A model generated the notes under the pieces. That model was not told where the DNA came from and did no database searches. It worked only from the letters and a program-made list of their open reading frames with translations. A stretch of DNA of 64,000 nucleotides, from assembly GCF_003862485.1 (NCBI RefSeq), contig NZ_RRCM01000002.1, positions 32,264 through 96,263 of the forward strand. Direction: 5' to 3'. The translations under genes and the position numbers were made by a program. Positions 45,996-54,702 of this stretch are shown here, in pieces. The stretch is from Lachnoanaerobaculum orale (GTDB lineage Bacteria; Bacillota; Clostridia; Lachnospirales; Lachnospiraceae). Position 1 is the stretch's first letter. Each line of letters starts with the position of its first letter.

Positions 45996-46961
45996 CTAAA
46001 TTTTTCCAAATATCAAATAAATTACAATAGTTGCAATCATCATACATTCCTGTATATATGTGTACCTCTCCACCTTGTCTACAATCCTATACTTTGTAGG
46101 GTCTTTCTTGTACTCAATAAACTTCACGGAACAACACAATGTATTGATAAGTAATGCCGCCACCGAAATCTTATTCAGATTCCAAACCAGTACAATATTT
46201 GTAAATATATCAAGCCAAGTCAATACAAATACAAAATCAATACATTTCTTATACCCGAAAAGCTTGGAATAGGTCACATACTCCGTTTCTTCCTTCGGCG
46301 CCCTGATTTTTCTTGAAATCTCCCAGATAAGTGCCGGAAAGTACAAAGTCATTACAGCCATCAGGTTTGTAATATCAAATACAGGCAGCTTATACTTCAT
46401 TATAGCATATGAAATAACATAGATATTCAGTATTATCTGTACAGGATTATGTGTTACCAAAGCAAGAGGCAACGACTTGGCTATCTTATGCTTTTGGAAA
46501 AACCACACCGCCATAAGACTTCCGTAGGTATAGAGTATCAGACAGAAGATAAAGTTTCTCATAAACAAAATATTTATAAGTAGAGTTACACCTATCAATA
46601 TAGCGGCAAAAATCCTCAAGTCTTTTTTATGCACTCTTCCCGACGGCAGCGGCCTTGTGGCAAACAGTCTGCAATCCAGTTCATAATCCTTAAAATCATC
46701 CGCAATCCTTAGCCAGAGTAAAAAACTGAAAACCGTAAAACCGCCGATAAGAATACCTAAAACATCATGCTGCCTAAAATATGATATAAAATCGGACTGC
46801 CCTTCTATCTTGCTAAACTCAAGCAGCCGTCTTCCGCTTACTCCGTGGTTTAAAAGCACCATAAAGTATATTTCAAGAAATACAATATATCCAAGACAAA
46901 GCCTGGGTATTATCGGATACATCTCTTTAAAATAAATCCTAAGTCGCTTTATTACTTCCAT
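45996..46961 (-). CDS. UbiA-family prenyltransferase
   Basis: 321 residues, about eight membrane helices. RIADDFKDYELDCRLFATRP followed by LPSGRV is the first Asp-rich motif that binds prenyl diphosphate through Mg2+; the second conserved region is YSKLFGYKKCIDFVF near 240, which has fewer acidic residues than usual. The acceptor is unknown. Neighbours for phospholipid head-group synthesis and a galactofuranose mutase suggest a lipid or lipid-linked sugar acceptor rather than a quinone. It overlaps psd by 23 bases. Confidence 0.78.
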   Translation of the reverse strand: MEVIKRLRIYFKEMYPIIPRLCLGYIVFLEIYFMVLLNHGVSGRRLLEFSKIEGQSDFISYFRQHDVLGILIGGFTVFSFLLWLRIADDFKDYELDCRLFATRPLPSGRVHKKDLRIFAAILIGVTLLINILFMRNFIFCLILYTYGSLMAVWFFQKHKIAKSLPLALVTHNPVQIILNIYVISYAIMKYKLPVFDITNLMAVMTLYFPALIWEISRKIRAPKEETEYVTYSKLFGYKKCIDFVFVLTWLDIFTNIVLVWNLNKISVAALLINTLCCSVKFIEYKKDPTKYRIVDKVERYTYIQECMMIATIVIYLIFGKI

Positions 46962-47814
46962 AGCCTATTCTCTCCCCTATTTTTATTTTCGTTTCAAAAC
47001 CTCTTTCACTGTTTTTTAAAATATCACCGTCTATCTCTATACCCTTACCTACAATCTCAACAATGCTTGAACCTCCATATGAGAAGTATCCCTTTTCATC
47101 GCCTTTTTTGAAACTTCTTTTCCTATGGTTATGGATATGTCCGACAAGCATCGCCCCTATCTCCATATGTATTATATCACCGAATGCTGTATGCCAGTAC
47201 TCAACTTCTCTTTTATTTTCTGCAAATGCCCTCCAATATGCCGCATCTCTTCTCACACTTTCAAGCCTGCCTGCGATACTTCTTCTTCTTACAAAGACAC
47301 CGTTTACAGGATAAATATACCTGTGATAATCGCAAAGACTGAGCCTGTAAATTAGAAGATATCCACCTTTTGCCCACTCCGGCAGAGGCTCTTTCAACAA
47401 TTTGTCAATGTTATAAACATTTCCCTTTATCATTATTTTAAGCTTTTTATTGCCAAGGTAAAGCCCCTTATCCTCACCTATCTTAAATACTCTTATCTTT
47501 CCGCTTGCAGTTGCCGCAAAGCCCTCACTGTCTGCAACCACATCTTCTTTTCTTTTGAAGAAATCGTCAAAGCTTTTAAAATCTTTATTTATAAGGCCTT
47601 TATCCATACCATATTTTTTTACAAAATCTTTTATCTTTTTCTTTGACAGACTACTCTTATAGTATATTGAAAGCAGCTTTGAAAAATAAATTCTTGAAAA
47701 TATAAATTTCAGTACTACTCTGCCTACCAAGCTGTGATATAAAAACTTGATTATACTTGCAGAGTCTTCCTCTTCTTTTATTATCTTTCCCGTTTTCCTG
47801 TCTTTTATCTTCAT
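46939..47814 (-). CDS. psd: Phosphatidylserine decarboxylase
   Basis: About 291 residues. It turns phosphatidylserine into phosphatidylethanolamine using a pyruvoyl group made by self-cleavage. RLSLCDYHRYIYPVNG carries the conserved Asp-His, IGAMLVGHI the membrane-near His region, and YFSYGGSSIVEI the cleavage site at Gly-Ser. Length fits the Clostridium-type proenzyme. The ATG at 47814 follows AGGTG; a GTG at 47820 is less likely. It is adjacent to pssA, its pathway partner. Confidence 0.92.
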   Translation of the reverse strand: MKIKDRKTGKIIKEEEDSASIIKFLYHSLVGRVVLKFIFSRIYFSKLLSIYYKSSLSKKKIKDFVKKYGMDKGLINKDFKSFDDFFKRKEDVVADSEGFAATASGKIRVFKIGEDKGLYLGNKKLKIMIKGNVYNIDKLLKEPLPEWAKGGYLLIYRLSLCDYHRYIYPVNGVFVRRRSIAGRLESVRRDAAYWRAFAENKREVEYWHTAFGDIIHMEIGAMLVGHIHNHRKRSFKKGDEKGYFSYGGSSIVEIVGKGIEIDGDILKNSERGFETKIKIGERIGYGSNKAT

Positions 47815-47820
47815 AATCAC

Positions 47821-48414
47821 CTATAAAAGCAATACTATAAATACAATTGCAAGTACTAAAAATCCTATTCTTACATAAATATTCGGCTTTTTTATCTTCT
47901 TATTCCACAAAAACCCGAGTATAAGCAGCACATACAGATACTCTATCGGTATTACCGAAAGTACTTTTATATACTTACAAAGTACCACATAGAGTGATAT
48001 AAAAAATGCCGAGTATGTAACCGCCAGCCCTGTAAAATGTTCTTTGTCCTCATCCGCAGTGCAATTAAAATATGCCAATCTTATTATTACAGCCAAGATA
48101 TAAAAACTTAGTAAAACGGTGGAAACATAAATACAATCGGAAAAAAATGCTCTGTATATCTTTGCCGGAAATACTCCGAATGAGATAAGGTCGGCCAGTG
48201 AATCTATTTGTACACCGAAATCTTTTTGTAAATTCGTCCTCTTATACATTCTTGCAAATATTCCGTCAAAGGCGTCACAAAGCCCTGCAACCATCAACAA
48301 TATGGTGGCAAGATATAAATCATTGACACAGAATATTCCAAATACCGATATCACAACTCCGATATATGTCAGTATAACACTTGGGTGATACACCCCTAAA
48401 AACAGCTTCTTCAT
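47821..48414 (-). CDS. pssA: CDP-alcohol phosphatidyltransferase, phosphatidylserine synthase type
   Basis: 197 residues, six membrane helices. LCDAFDGIFARMYKR, then GVQIDSLADLISFGVFPA, is the CDP-alcohol transferase motif with its four aspartates; the SLADLISFGVFPA form is that of phosphatidylserine synthase II. It joins CDP-diacylglycerol and serine. It touches psd downstream and the CarS-like gene upstream, giving an ordered lipid pathway. Confidence 0.9.
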   Translation of the reverse strand: MKKLFLGVYHPSVILTYIGVVISVFGIFCVNDLYLATILLMVAGLCDAFDGIFARMYKRTNLQKDFGVQIDSLADLISFGVFPAKIYRAFFSDCIYVSTVLLSFYILAVIIRLAYFNCTADEDKEHFTGLAVTYSAFFISLYVVLCKYIKVLSVIPIEYLYVLLILGFLWNKKIKKPNIYVRIGFLVLAIVFIVLLL

Positions 48415-48415
48415 C

Positions 48416-48991
48416 TTATAAATACCTTCTTACTCCAAACATTATCAGTACCAGATTTACAACTATATGTGTAATAGCTCCGAGAAAAATCCCCAAAATA
48501 TATTCAGGCAAGGTAAGCCTGCCAAGTACTGCAAGTACCGATATCACACCGAGCATTGAATCCGTCTGGTCATAGATAAATACAAGTATATTAACCGGGA
48601 ATCTTCCTCTATGACTTGCATCAATATCAAATCTTCTCTTTATAAAGCTGTTGGGCAATTCAAATATCATATATGCAAAACCGAATAACATACCTGTAAG
48701 CATATTAAAAATAAATGTATTATCGTAATATTTGTAGATAAGATTACAGCTTTCCAAGCCGGAAATCTTTAAAATAATGCCCCATATTATAGAAAATATT
48801 GAAGTTCCAAGCATCATACCTACAAATCCGAGCATAGTCTTACTGTCTCCGAATATTCGCCTACCGCCAAGGCTCAACTTACAATCTATCGGAATCCTCA
48901 GAAAAGAAAGCTTTTTTATCTTTACAAAGAGCATATTGAAGATGCCGCCGAATATCACCGGCATCATACTGATATAGAGTGACGCAATCAT
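48416..48991 (-). CDS. CarS-like CDP-lipid synthase
   Basis: 191 residues, about five membrane helices. GRRIFGDSKTMLGFVGMMLG and NSFIKRRFDIDASHRGRFP followed by YDQTDSMLG match the CarS (CDP-archaeol synthase, DUF46) family, related to CdsA. In archaea it activates unsaturated archaetidic acid with CTP; bacterial members are less studied. Here it would supply the CDP-lipid used by pssA next to it. Whether the lipid is diacylglycerol, an ether lipid or a prenylated lipid is not readable. Confidence 0.75.
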   Translation of the reverse strand: MIASLYISMMPVIFGGIFNMLFVKIKKLSFLRIPIDCKLSLGGRRIFGDSKTMLGFVGMMLGTSIFSIIWGIILKISGLESCNLIYKYYDNTFIFNMLTGMLFGFAYMIFELPNSFIKRRFDIDASHRGRFPVNILVFIYDQTDSMLGVISVLAVLGRLTLPEYILGIFLGAITHIVVNLVLIMFGVRRYL

Positions 48992-49353
48992 AGTCTCACT
49001 CCGCCACAGTCAACACCTGCAACTATCTGTACCAGGAAAAAGGCGATACCGAAGCAAAGCACACCTGCCGCCGCCATATCCTTTATCACCTTTATTTCAG
49101 GGTGAATCTCTTTTGAAATAAAATCCGCTATATGTTCTATTGACGTATTTATACATTCAAATGCATACACACCTGCCGAAGTGATTATATACCCGAGCCA
49201 TATACTCTTATCCGCTTTTAATACAAACAAGTCCAATATAAAGAATAAAATATCAATAACAAGGTAGTATTTATAATTTTTTTCCGTCTTTATTGCAAAT
49301 ATCAGTCCGTTTATCGCGCAGTAGATACTCTTTAAAAATGTCTTATTCTTCAT
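48988..49353 (-). CDS. dgkA: DgkA-family lipid kinase
   Basis: About 121 residues with three membrane helices. FECINTSIEHIADFI followed by HPEIKVIKDMAAAGVL is the active-site signature of prokaryotic diacylglycerol/undecaprenol kinases. In Firmicutes these usually phosphorylate undecaprenol. It overlaps the CarS-like gene by four bases and could provide the lipid phosphate that enzyme uses. A GGAG site selects the ATG at 49353. Confidence 0.88.
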   Translation of the reverse strand: MKNKTFLKSIYCAINGLIFAIKTEKNYKYYLVIDILFFILDLFVLKADKSIWLGYIITSAGVYAFECINTSIEHIADFISKEIHPEIKVIKDMAAAGVLCFGIAFFLVQIVAGVDCGGVRL

Positions 49354-49354
49354 G

Positions 49355-50425
49355 TCAATCTCCAATTGTCTTCTCCAATAAAACATACTTTCTTTTTTCT
49401 TTTATCTTCTCTTTAAAATATCCGCCTGTAGCCTTGCCGTTATCTATCAGCGCAGATACCGCACAGCAACTTTTTTCCTTTAACATATCCACCACAAGCT
49501 GTGAGAGCGCGGACCCGAGTCCAAGGCATTTAGCATCTACGCCCATATACAAAAGTACATATCTTTTTGCATTTGCCTTAATATTCATAATATTAAGTAA
49601 AACGGCAGGTGTCTTTGGCTTATAGAGTAAATTTCCGTAGTCCGGAAGACAAATCAAAAATCCTTTAAGTTCATTTTCCTTATATGCCAAAAACACCATA
49701 TCGGGGTCAAGTATCATACTTAACGGCGAATAAAGCTTTATAAAATCCTCTTCACTTATCATTTTAAAGCCTGCAAAGTTTTTATACCCTTCTGTCAAAA
49801 CCGGATATATATCCCTTAAATATTTCTCCAAGTTTTGGAGATCAGGGTGAATGAATACATAACCTTTACCTTTAAAGTATTCCCGTCTGTTTTTCGCCTT
49901 TTCACTGTCGAAACTGTCATCCGGAGTGTCAAAAAAATATGAATAATATTCTTTTGACAACTTAAAACCGCTCTCTTCCCAAAACTCACTGTAGTAAGCT
50001 TTGTTTGCAGGTTCTCCCGTATATGATAATTCATCTGTAAGCGCAAATCTGTACCTGATCCAAAAAGATATATCAATCGGACCTAAAAGTCTTTTTTTAC
50101 CGGCCTCCTTTGCAATTCTTTCACATTCAGCCAATAAAAGCTTTGATACCTCAATATCCTTTATACATTCAAAAAATCCGATATATGCGGTATCATCCTC
50201 ATATAATGAAACCACACTTCGTCCTACCGGCTCATCGTTTTTATTCTTTACTATAAGTGCAAAATTTTCTACACCTTTGCAAAGTATACTAGTATTTTCC
50301 AAAACCTCTTTTTCAAAGGTTTTATTCTGTACAATATGTTTTTCATCATAAATCTTTGAAGGAAGCCTTAAAAACAGCTCCTTATCCACATTTTTCTTTA
50401 CTATATTGATGCTATACTCACCCAT
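49355..50425 (-). CDS. GNAT-fold N-acyltransferase-like protein, YghO type
   Basis: 356 residues. An N-terminal GNAT-like domain (VGRSVVSLYEDDTAYIGFFE, LLGPIDISFWIRYRF, WEESGFKLSKEYYSYFFD) and a second one near the C-terminus (VLLYMGVDAKCLGLGSALSQ) give a double-GNAT layout as in YghO-like proteins. Some YghO relatives are bacterial ceramide synthases that N-acylate a long-chain base, an attractive but unproven parallel in this lipid cluster. It overlaps the dikinase gene by one base and lies one base before dgkA. Confidence 0.6.
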   Translation of the reverse strand: MGEYSINIVKKNVDKELFLRLPSKIYDEKHIVQNKTFEKEVLENTSILCKGVENFALIVKNKNDEPVGRSVVSLYEDDTAYIGFFECIKDIEVSKLLLAECERIAKEAGKKRLLGPIDISFWIRYRFALTDELSYTGEPANKAYYSEFWEESGFKLSKEYYSYFFDTPDDSFDSEKAKNRREYFKGKGYVFIHPDLQNLEKYLRDIYPVLTEGYKNFAGFKMISEEDFIKLYSPLSMILDPDMVFLAYKENELKGFLICLPDYGNLLYKPKTPAVLLNIMNIKANAKRYVLLYMGVDAKCLGLGSALSQLVVDMLKEKSCCAVSALIDNGKATGGYFKEKIKEKRKYVLLEKTIGD

Positions 50426-52554
50426 TAAGACCTCTTTACTATCTTACAATAACCTCTGTTGCCGTCTATATCTACAATATCACCGCTTTGTACCTGATTC
50501 ATCAAACCCTTTATACCCACTACGGCAGGCTTTTTTAACTCCCTTGCCACTATTGCGGTATGTGAAAGCAGTGAACCTCTCTCCGCCAAGATTCCCTTTG
50601 CCACATCCAGCAAAAGAAACCACCCCGGATCGGTAGAATATGTGGCTATTATCTTGCCCTTTACATCTTTTAGCGAGACCTTTCTCATATCTGTAATTTT
50701 TATAATCTCACCGCTTACTCTGCCGCTTGATACTCCTCTGCCTATAAGAAAGTCTTTCCTTTCATTACCGTCTTTTTCTATTGCCTGTACATTGCAAAAG
50801 TCTATATCGGGACTTCCTAAAAGCTCCACTCTCCTTATCGTAGGGATATTCTCATAGACAAGCAGCATATTCTTTTCTTCATTTATTTTATCGCCAAAGT
50901 CTTTACCGAGAAAGATCATATCTCTTATCTGCTCAAGTGAGAGGTGATAAATATCATCTCCTACAGTCTTTAGCGCTATCTTATCAATCAACTTTCTCAT
51001 AAGCCCGAAAAGCCTGCTTCTGTTCAGCCTTGAAATCTCACGGTTATTTGTTGAAAGCCTTGCAAGAGATTTTCTTTTGTATATATACTTTCCCTTTTTT
51101 ATCTTTAAAGGAAGCTTTTCCCTTTCTTCTACAAGCTTGTCAAGGCTTTCGGGATTTGTGGAAAATGTTCTTGTCTCAAGTTTTAACTCACCTACAGTTC
51201 TGTCGCCGTAATATTTTATATATCTTTTTTTCTTCTCAATGTACCTATGCGACTCTTTTCCAAATCTTTTATATGTGTAAATCAAATCATTAAGCGCTTC
51301 TGCCGGCTTTTTGCTCTCAAGTGAAAGGGATTTCTTTACTTTATCACCTGCAAAGTAAGTACTCAAAAAGGACACCATATCATTTATAAGTGTCAAATCC
51401 CACTCCCTGAAGAATATATCTTCCATCTCTTTGAAGAGAAGATACAACTTCTTCGGGTCGTCCTCTTTTTCAATTTTCTTATCAAAATACCGGAATTCCT
51501 TTTTGAAAAAAGTAGAAAGGTCTCTCATCTTTCTCTGTGAGACTGCCATTAGATACAAAAACGAAAAAAGAAGTCTTGACTTTATATATATATTCGGCTT
51601 TTCTTTTGAAAATGTAATTTTTTCGCTCTCCACGCCCAGCATTTTCTGCCATATAGGGATTATACCCGCTGATAAGGGCAACAATCTCAATATATCGTAC
51701 CAGCTGCTTATCTCATAGTACATCCTTCCGCTAAAATCACATACCATATGTGGGAACAAATCTTCATAATATTTTACAGACTTTCCAAGTGCCCTGTTTC
51801 CCAATCTTGTAAAAATCTTTGTATACACCTCTTTTGCAAAACTTCTTGTAAGCTTTTTGCAAACTCCGGGATAGCTTTCTGCGATATTGCTGTTGTCAAG
51901 TATACGAACCGGCAAGTCAAAATCAAGACTTGTAATCTGTCTTGCCTGCAAAATATATATCTTTTCATCCTCTATGGCAAATTCTATATCCATAGGTTTA
52001 TTGAAAAGTTTTTCTATTCTCTTCCCGAGCTTTTCAAGTTCCTTTACAAAATGCTCCGGAAATAAAATATCGCTTCCTTCTTTATAGCTTGCTCCTTCTC
52101 TGTAGCAATGATAGGTAACAGTCTCCTCTTTATCGCCGACCACATTTTCACCCAGTCCCTTGCCGACCACTATTACCATATCATTTAAAATACCCTTAGG
52201 ATTGGAGGTAAATATAACCCCCGAATAACTTGCCTTTACCATTTCCTGTATTATTACAGAAGCGTTGTTATTCTCACTCTTTATCCCGAGGCTCTTTTCA
52301 TAGTATCTTATTTTGTAGCTGTCCGCTACAGCCAAAACAGCCTTTTTCACATTCTCTTTTGTCACATTCAGTACTGTCAGGAATTGCCCTGCATATGAAA
52401 ACTTTCCGCCGTCCTCATGTGCATCATTTGAGCGAACGGCAAAAAGCTCCGATTCAAAGTATGAAAAATCTATATCTTCATTCGGATTTACCACTTGAAA
52501 TTTGGGAACCGAAAAACCGTTTTCACTTAAAATTCTCAAATTTTCAGCTTTCAT
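50425..52554 (-). CDS. PEP synthase/rifampicin phosphotransferase-like dikinase
   Basis: 709 residues. The N-terminal ATP-grasp part has AVRSNDAHEDGGKFSYAGQF, VIIQEMVKASYSGVIFTSNP and IEFAIEDEKIYILQARQI. The C-terminal swivelling domain has ERGSLLSHTAIVARELKKP with the phosphohistidine. The separate PEP/pyruvate TIM-barrel of true PEP synthase is missing, as in rifampicin phosphotransferase and pathway-specific relatives. It likely phosphorylates a small molecule or lipid intermediate. It overlaps the DegT gene by four bases. Confidence 0.75.
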   Translation of the reverse strand: MKAENLRILSENGFSVPKFQVVNPNEDIDFSYFESELFAVRSNDAHEDGGKFSYAGQFLTVLNVTKENVKKAVLAVADSYKIRYYEKSLGIKSENNNASVIIQEMVKASYSGVIFTSNPKGILNDMVIVVGKGLGENVVGDKEETVTYHCYREGASYKEGSDILFPEHFVKELEKLGKRIEKLFNKPMDIEFAIEDEKIYILQARQITSLDFDLPVRILDNSNIAESYPGVCKKLTRSFAKEVYTKIFTRLGNRALGKSVKYYEDLFPHMVCDFSGRMYYEISSWYDILRLLPLSAGIIPIWQKMLGVESEKITFSKEKPNIYIKSRLLFSFLYLMAVSQRKMRDLSTFFKKEFRYFDKKIEKEDDPKKLYLLFKEMEDIFFREWDLTLINDMVSFLSTYFAGDKVKKSLSLESKKPAEALNDLIYTYKRFGKESHRYIEKKKRYIKYYGDRTVGELKLETRTFSTNPESLDKLVEEREKLPLKIKKGKYIYKRKSLARLSTNNREISRLNRSRLFGLMRKLIDKIALKTVGDDIYHLSLEQIRDMIFLGKDFGDKINEEKNMLLVYENIPTIRRVELLGSPDIDFCNVQAIEKDGNERKDFLIGRGVSSGRVSGEIIKITDMRKVSLKDVKGKIIATYSTDPGWFLLLDVAKGILAERGSLLSHTAIVARELKKPAVVGIKGLMNQVQSGDIVDIDGNRGYCKIVKRS

Positions 52555-53639
52555 AAACTTCTCCGAATTATGTCACATATTCTGTCAACACTGTCAAGCT
52601 CCAAATCAGGATATATAGGCAAGGTCAAAACTTTCTTTGAAATATCAAGTGCGACAGGCGTAAGCTTCTCATCAAATCTGCCTCTGTAGCACTCATATGC
52701 ATTGGTACAAGGATAAAAATATTTTCTTGCAAAAATATTCTCCTTTGCAAGTGCATCATAAAGCTTATCTCTGCCTTCCACCACTATCGGAAAGTAAGCG
52801 TAGTTATACTCGGTATCGCTTCCATATTTATTGAGTCTGACGGCCTTAATATCTGAGAGTCTTTCTATATATCTTTCACATATTTTCTTTCTTTTTGCTA
52901 TGTACTCGCTCAGATGGTTCATATTGCAAAGTCCCATAGCCGCAGCAAACTCGTTCATCTTTGCATTGCTGCCCACATAAGGAACGTTTTCCTTGTCCGC
53001 AATTCCGAAGTTCTTTAAAAAATCAAGGGCCTCTCTTCTTTCTTTGTCTCTAAGTGTAACGGCACCGCCCTCTATAGTGTTAAATACCTTGGTCGCATGA
53101 AAACTGAATATACTCATATCTCCAAAATCCGCAACACTTTTACCCTTGTATCTTTCACCGAAGGTATGTGCGGCATCATATAGTACATACAGATTATGCT
53201 TCTTTGCTATCTTTTCTATAGCCTCCACATCACATACATTACCGTATACATGTACAGGAAGTATTGCCTTTGTATCTTTTGTTATCAGCTTTTCAATCTT
53301 CTCAGGGTCCATTGTGAAATTGTCTTCTTTTATATCACAAAATACAGGCTTAAGACCGTTCCTTACTATGGCATGTGTAGTGGAAGCAAAGGTAAAAGGC
53401 GTTGTAATGACTTCACCGTCTATCTTAAGAGACTGCAACGCAAGTTCAAGCGCCAGATGCCCGTTCACTGTAAGCACAACCTCCACTCCGTCCATAAACT
53501 CGCTAAGTCTCTTCTCAAGCCGGTTGTGGACATCACCCATATTTGTAAGCCATGCACTGTCCCATATTTTATCTACATATTGAATGAACTCCTCCTTAGG
53601 AGGCAATGTAGCCTTTGTGACAAATATTTTTTTCTCTTC
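52551..53639 (-). CDS. DegT/DnrJ/EryC1-family aminotransferase
   Basis: About 362 residues. A PLP enzyme that usually aminates keto-sugars. TVNGHLALELALQSL opens the PLP domain, YDAAHTFGERYKG carries the Asp that contacts PLP, and FHATKVFNTIEGGAV holds the Schiff-base lysine. The ATG at 53639 follows AAGGAGG at a short distance; an ATG at 53663 is possible. In this operon it may install an amino group on a sugar or lipid head group. The substrate is unknown. Confidence 0.85.
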   Translation of the reverse strand, partial: EEKKIFVTKATLPPKEEFIQYVDKIWDSAWLTNMGDVHNRLEKRLSEFMDGVEVVLTVNGHLALELALQSLKIDGEVITTPFTFASTTHAIVRNGLKPVFCDIKEDNFTMDPEKIEKLITKDTKAILPVHVYGNVCDVEAIEKIAKKHNLYVLYDAAHTFGERYKGKSVADFGDMSIFSFHATKVFNTIEGGAVTLRDKERREALDFLKNFGIADKENVPYVGSNAKMNEFAAAMGLCNMNHLSEYIAKRKKICERYIERLSDIKAVRLNKYGSDTEYNYAYFPIVVEGRDKLYDALAKENIFARKYFYPCTNAYECYRGRFDEKLTPVALDISKKVLTLPIYPDLELDSVDRICDIIRRSL

Positions 53640-53669
53640 CATATACCTCCTTAACAAATACATTCACCT

Positions 53670-54692
53670 TTATAATATCTCTATCAACTTATTTACATCT
53701 TCGTCGTCTGTAGCCCAGCTTGTACAAAATCTTATCACATGTTTTCCGTTTTCAAGTGTCTCCATAAATCCGAACGCGACATTTTCAGAAAGTTTCTCTC
53801 TTTGTAAATCGTCTACCACAATAAACTGCTGGTTGGTCGGAGAATCAAGGTAGAGTTCATAGCCCTTTTCTGTAAGCGCCCGCTTTATCTTCATTGCGGC
53901 ATCCACACCTGTTTTTCCAAGCCTTTCATACAATCCGTTACTAAACAGTACATCAAACTGTATTCCCATTACTCTTGACTTTGCAAGTACTCCGCCGAAG
54001 AGCTTCATATTTGTAAAGAAATGCTTACAAATATCCTTGTTTGTAAAGACTATAGCTTCTCCAAGTAAAGCGCCGCATTTTGTACCGCCTATATAGAATA
54101 CGTCACAAAGATCTGCAATACTTTTAAGTGAAGTATCACATTCGCTGCTTCCAAGTGCATAGGCAAGCCTTGCACCGTCTGCGAAAAGCAAAAGTTCATA
54201 CTCTTTGCAGACTTTATTTATCTCTTCAAGTTCTTTCTTTGAATACAGTGTTCCGTACTCTGTCGGCTGGGAAATATATACCATTCCGGGATACACCATA
54301 TGCTCATGATTGACATCCGCATAGAAATTTTCACAAAATCTCTTTATACCGCCTGCATCAATCTTACCGTCCTTTGACTTTAAAGTAAAAACCTTATGCC
54401 CTGTATTTTCTATAGCTCCTGCTTCATGTACCGCTATATGTCCCGTATCGGCGGCTATCACACCTTCAAAGTTTTTTAAAACACTTGCTATAACTATCTT
54501 ATTTGCCTGAGTTCCTCCGCTTACAAAGAAAATCTCGGCATCTTTGCCTATTTCTTTTTTTATCTTTTCCTTTGCGGATATACAAAATTCATCGTCGCCG
54601 TAGCCTGACTGCTTTGACATATTGCTTGAAGCCATCGCATCCAAAATCTCAGGTGCCATACCCTCACTGTAATCGTTTATAAAATATAGCAT
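53670..54692 (-). CDS. ltaE: Threonine aldolase-like beta-eliminating lyase
   Basis: 340 residues. NDYSEGMAPEILDAMASSN is the N-terminal signature, FVSGGTQANKIVIASVL and DTGHIAVHEAGAIENTGHK bind PLP, FADGARLAYALGSSE holds the Asp, and FYIGGTKCGALLGEAIVF the PLP lysine. Low-specificity threonine aldolases split threonine to glycine and acetaldehyde. The gene lies between hemW and the DegT gene with short gaps. Confidence 0.88.
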   Translation of the reverse strand: MLYFINDYSEGMAPEILDAMASSNMSKQSGYGDDEFCISAKEKIKKEIGKDAEIFFVSGGTQANKIVIASVLKNFEGVIAADTGHIAVHEAGAIENTGHKVFTLKSKDGKIDAGGIKRFCENFYADVNHEHMVYPGMVYISQPTEYGTLYSKKELEEINKVCKEYELLLFADGARLAYALGSSECDTSLKSIADLCDVFYIGGTKCGALLGEAIVFTNKDICKHFFTNMKLFGGVLAKSRVMGIQFDVLFSNGLYERLGKTGVDAAMKIKRALTEKGYELYLDSPTNQQFIVVDDLQREKLSENVAFGFMETLENGKHVIRFCTSWATDDEDVNKLIEIL

Positions 54693-54702
54693 AAAATTAT
54701 CC

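Noticed and set aside
44886-46961. glf and UbiA neighbours as a mycobacterial-type arabinogalactan locus
   Set aside because: The UbiA motif here differs from the decaprenylphosphoryl-ribose synthase motif as I recall it, and no galactofuranosyl- or arabinosyltransferase is nearby.
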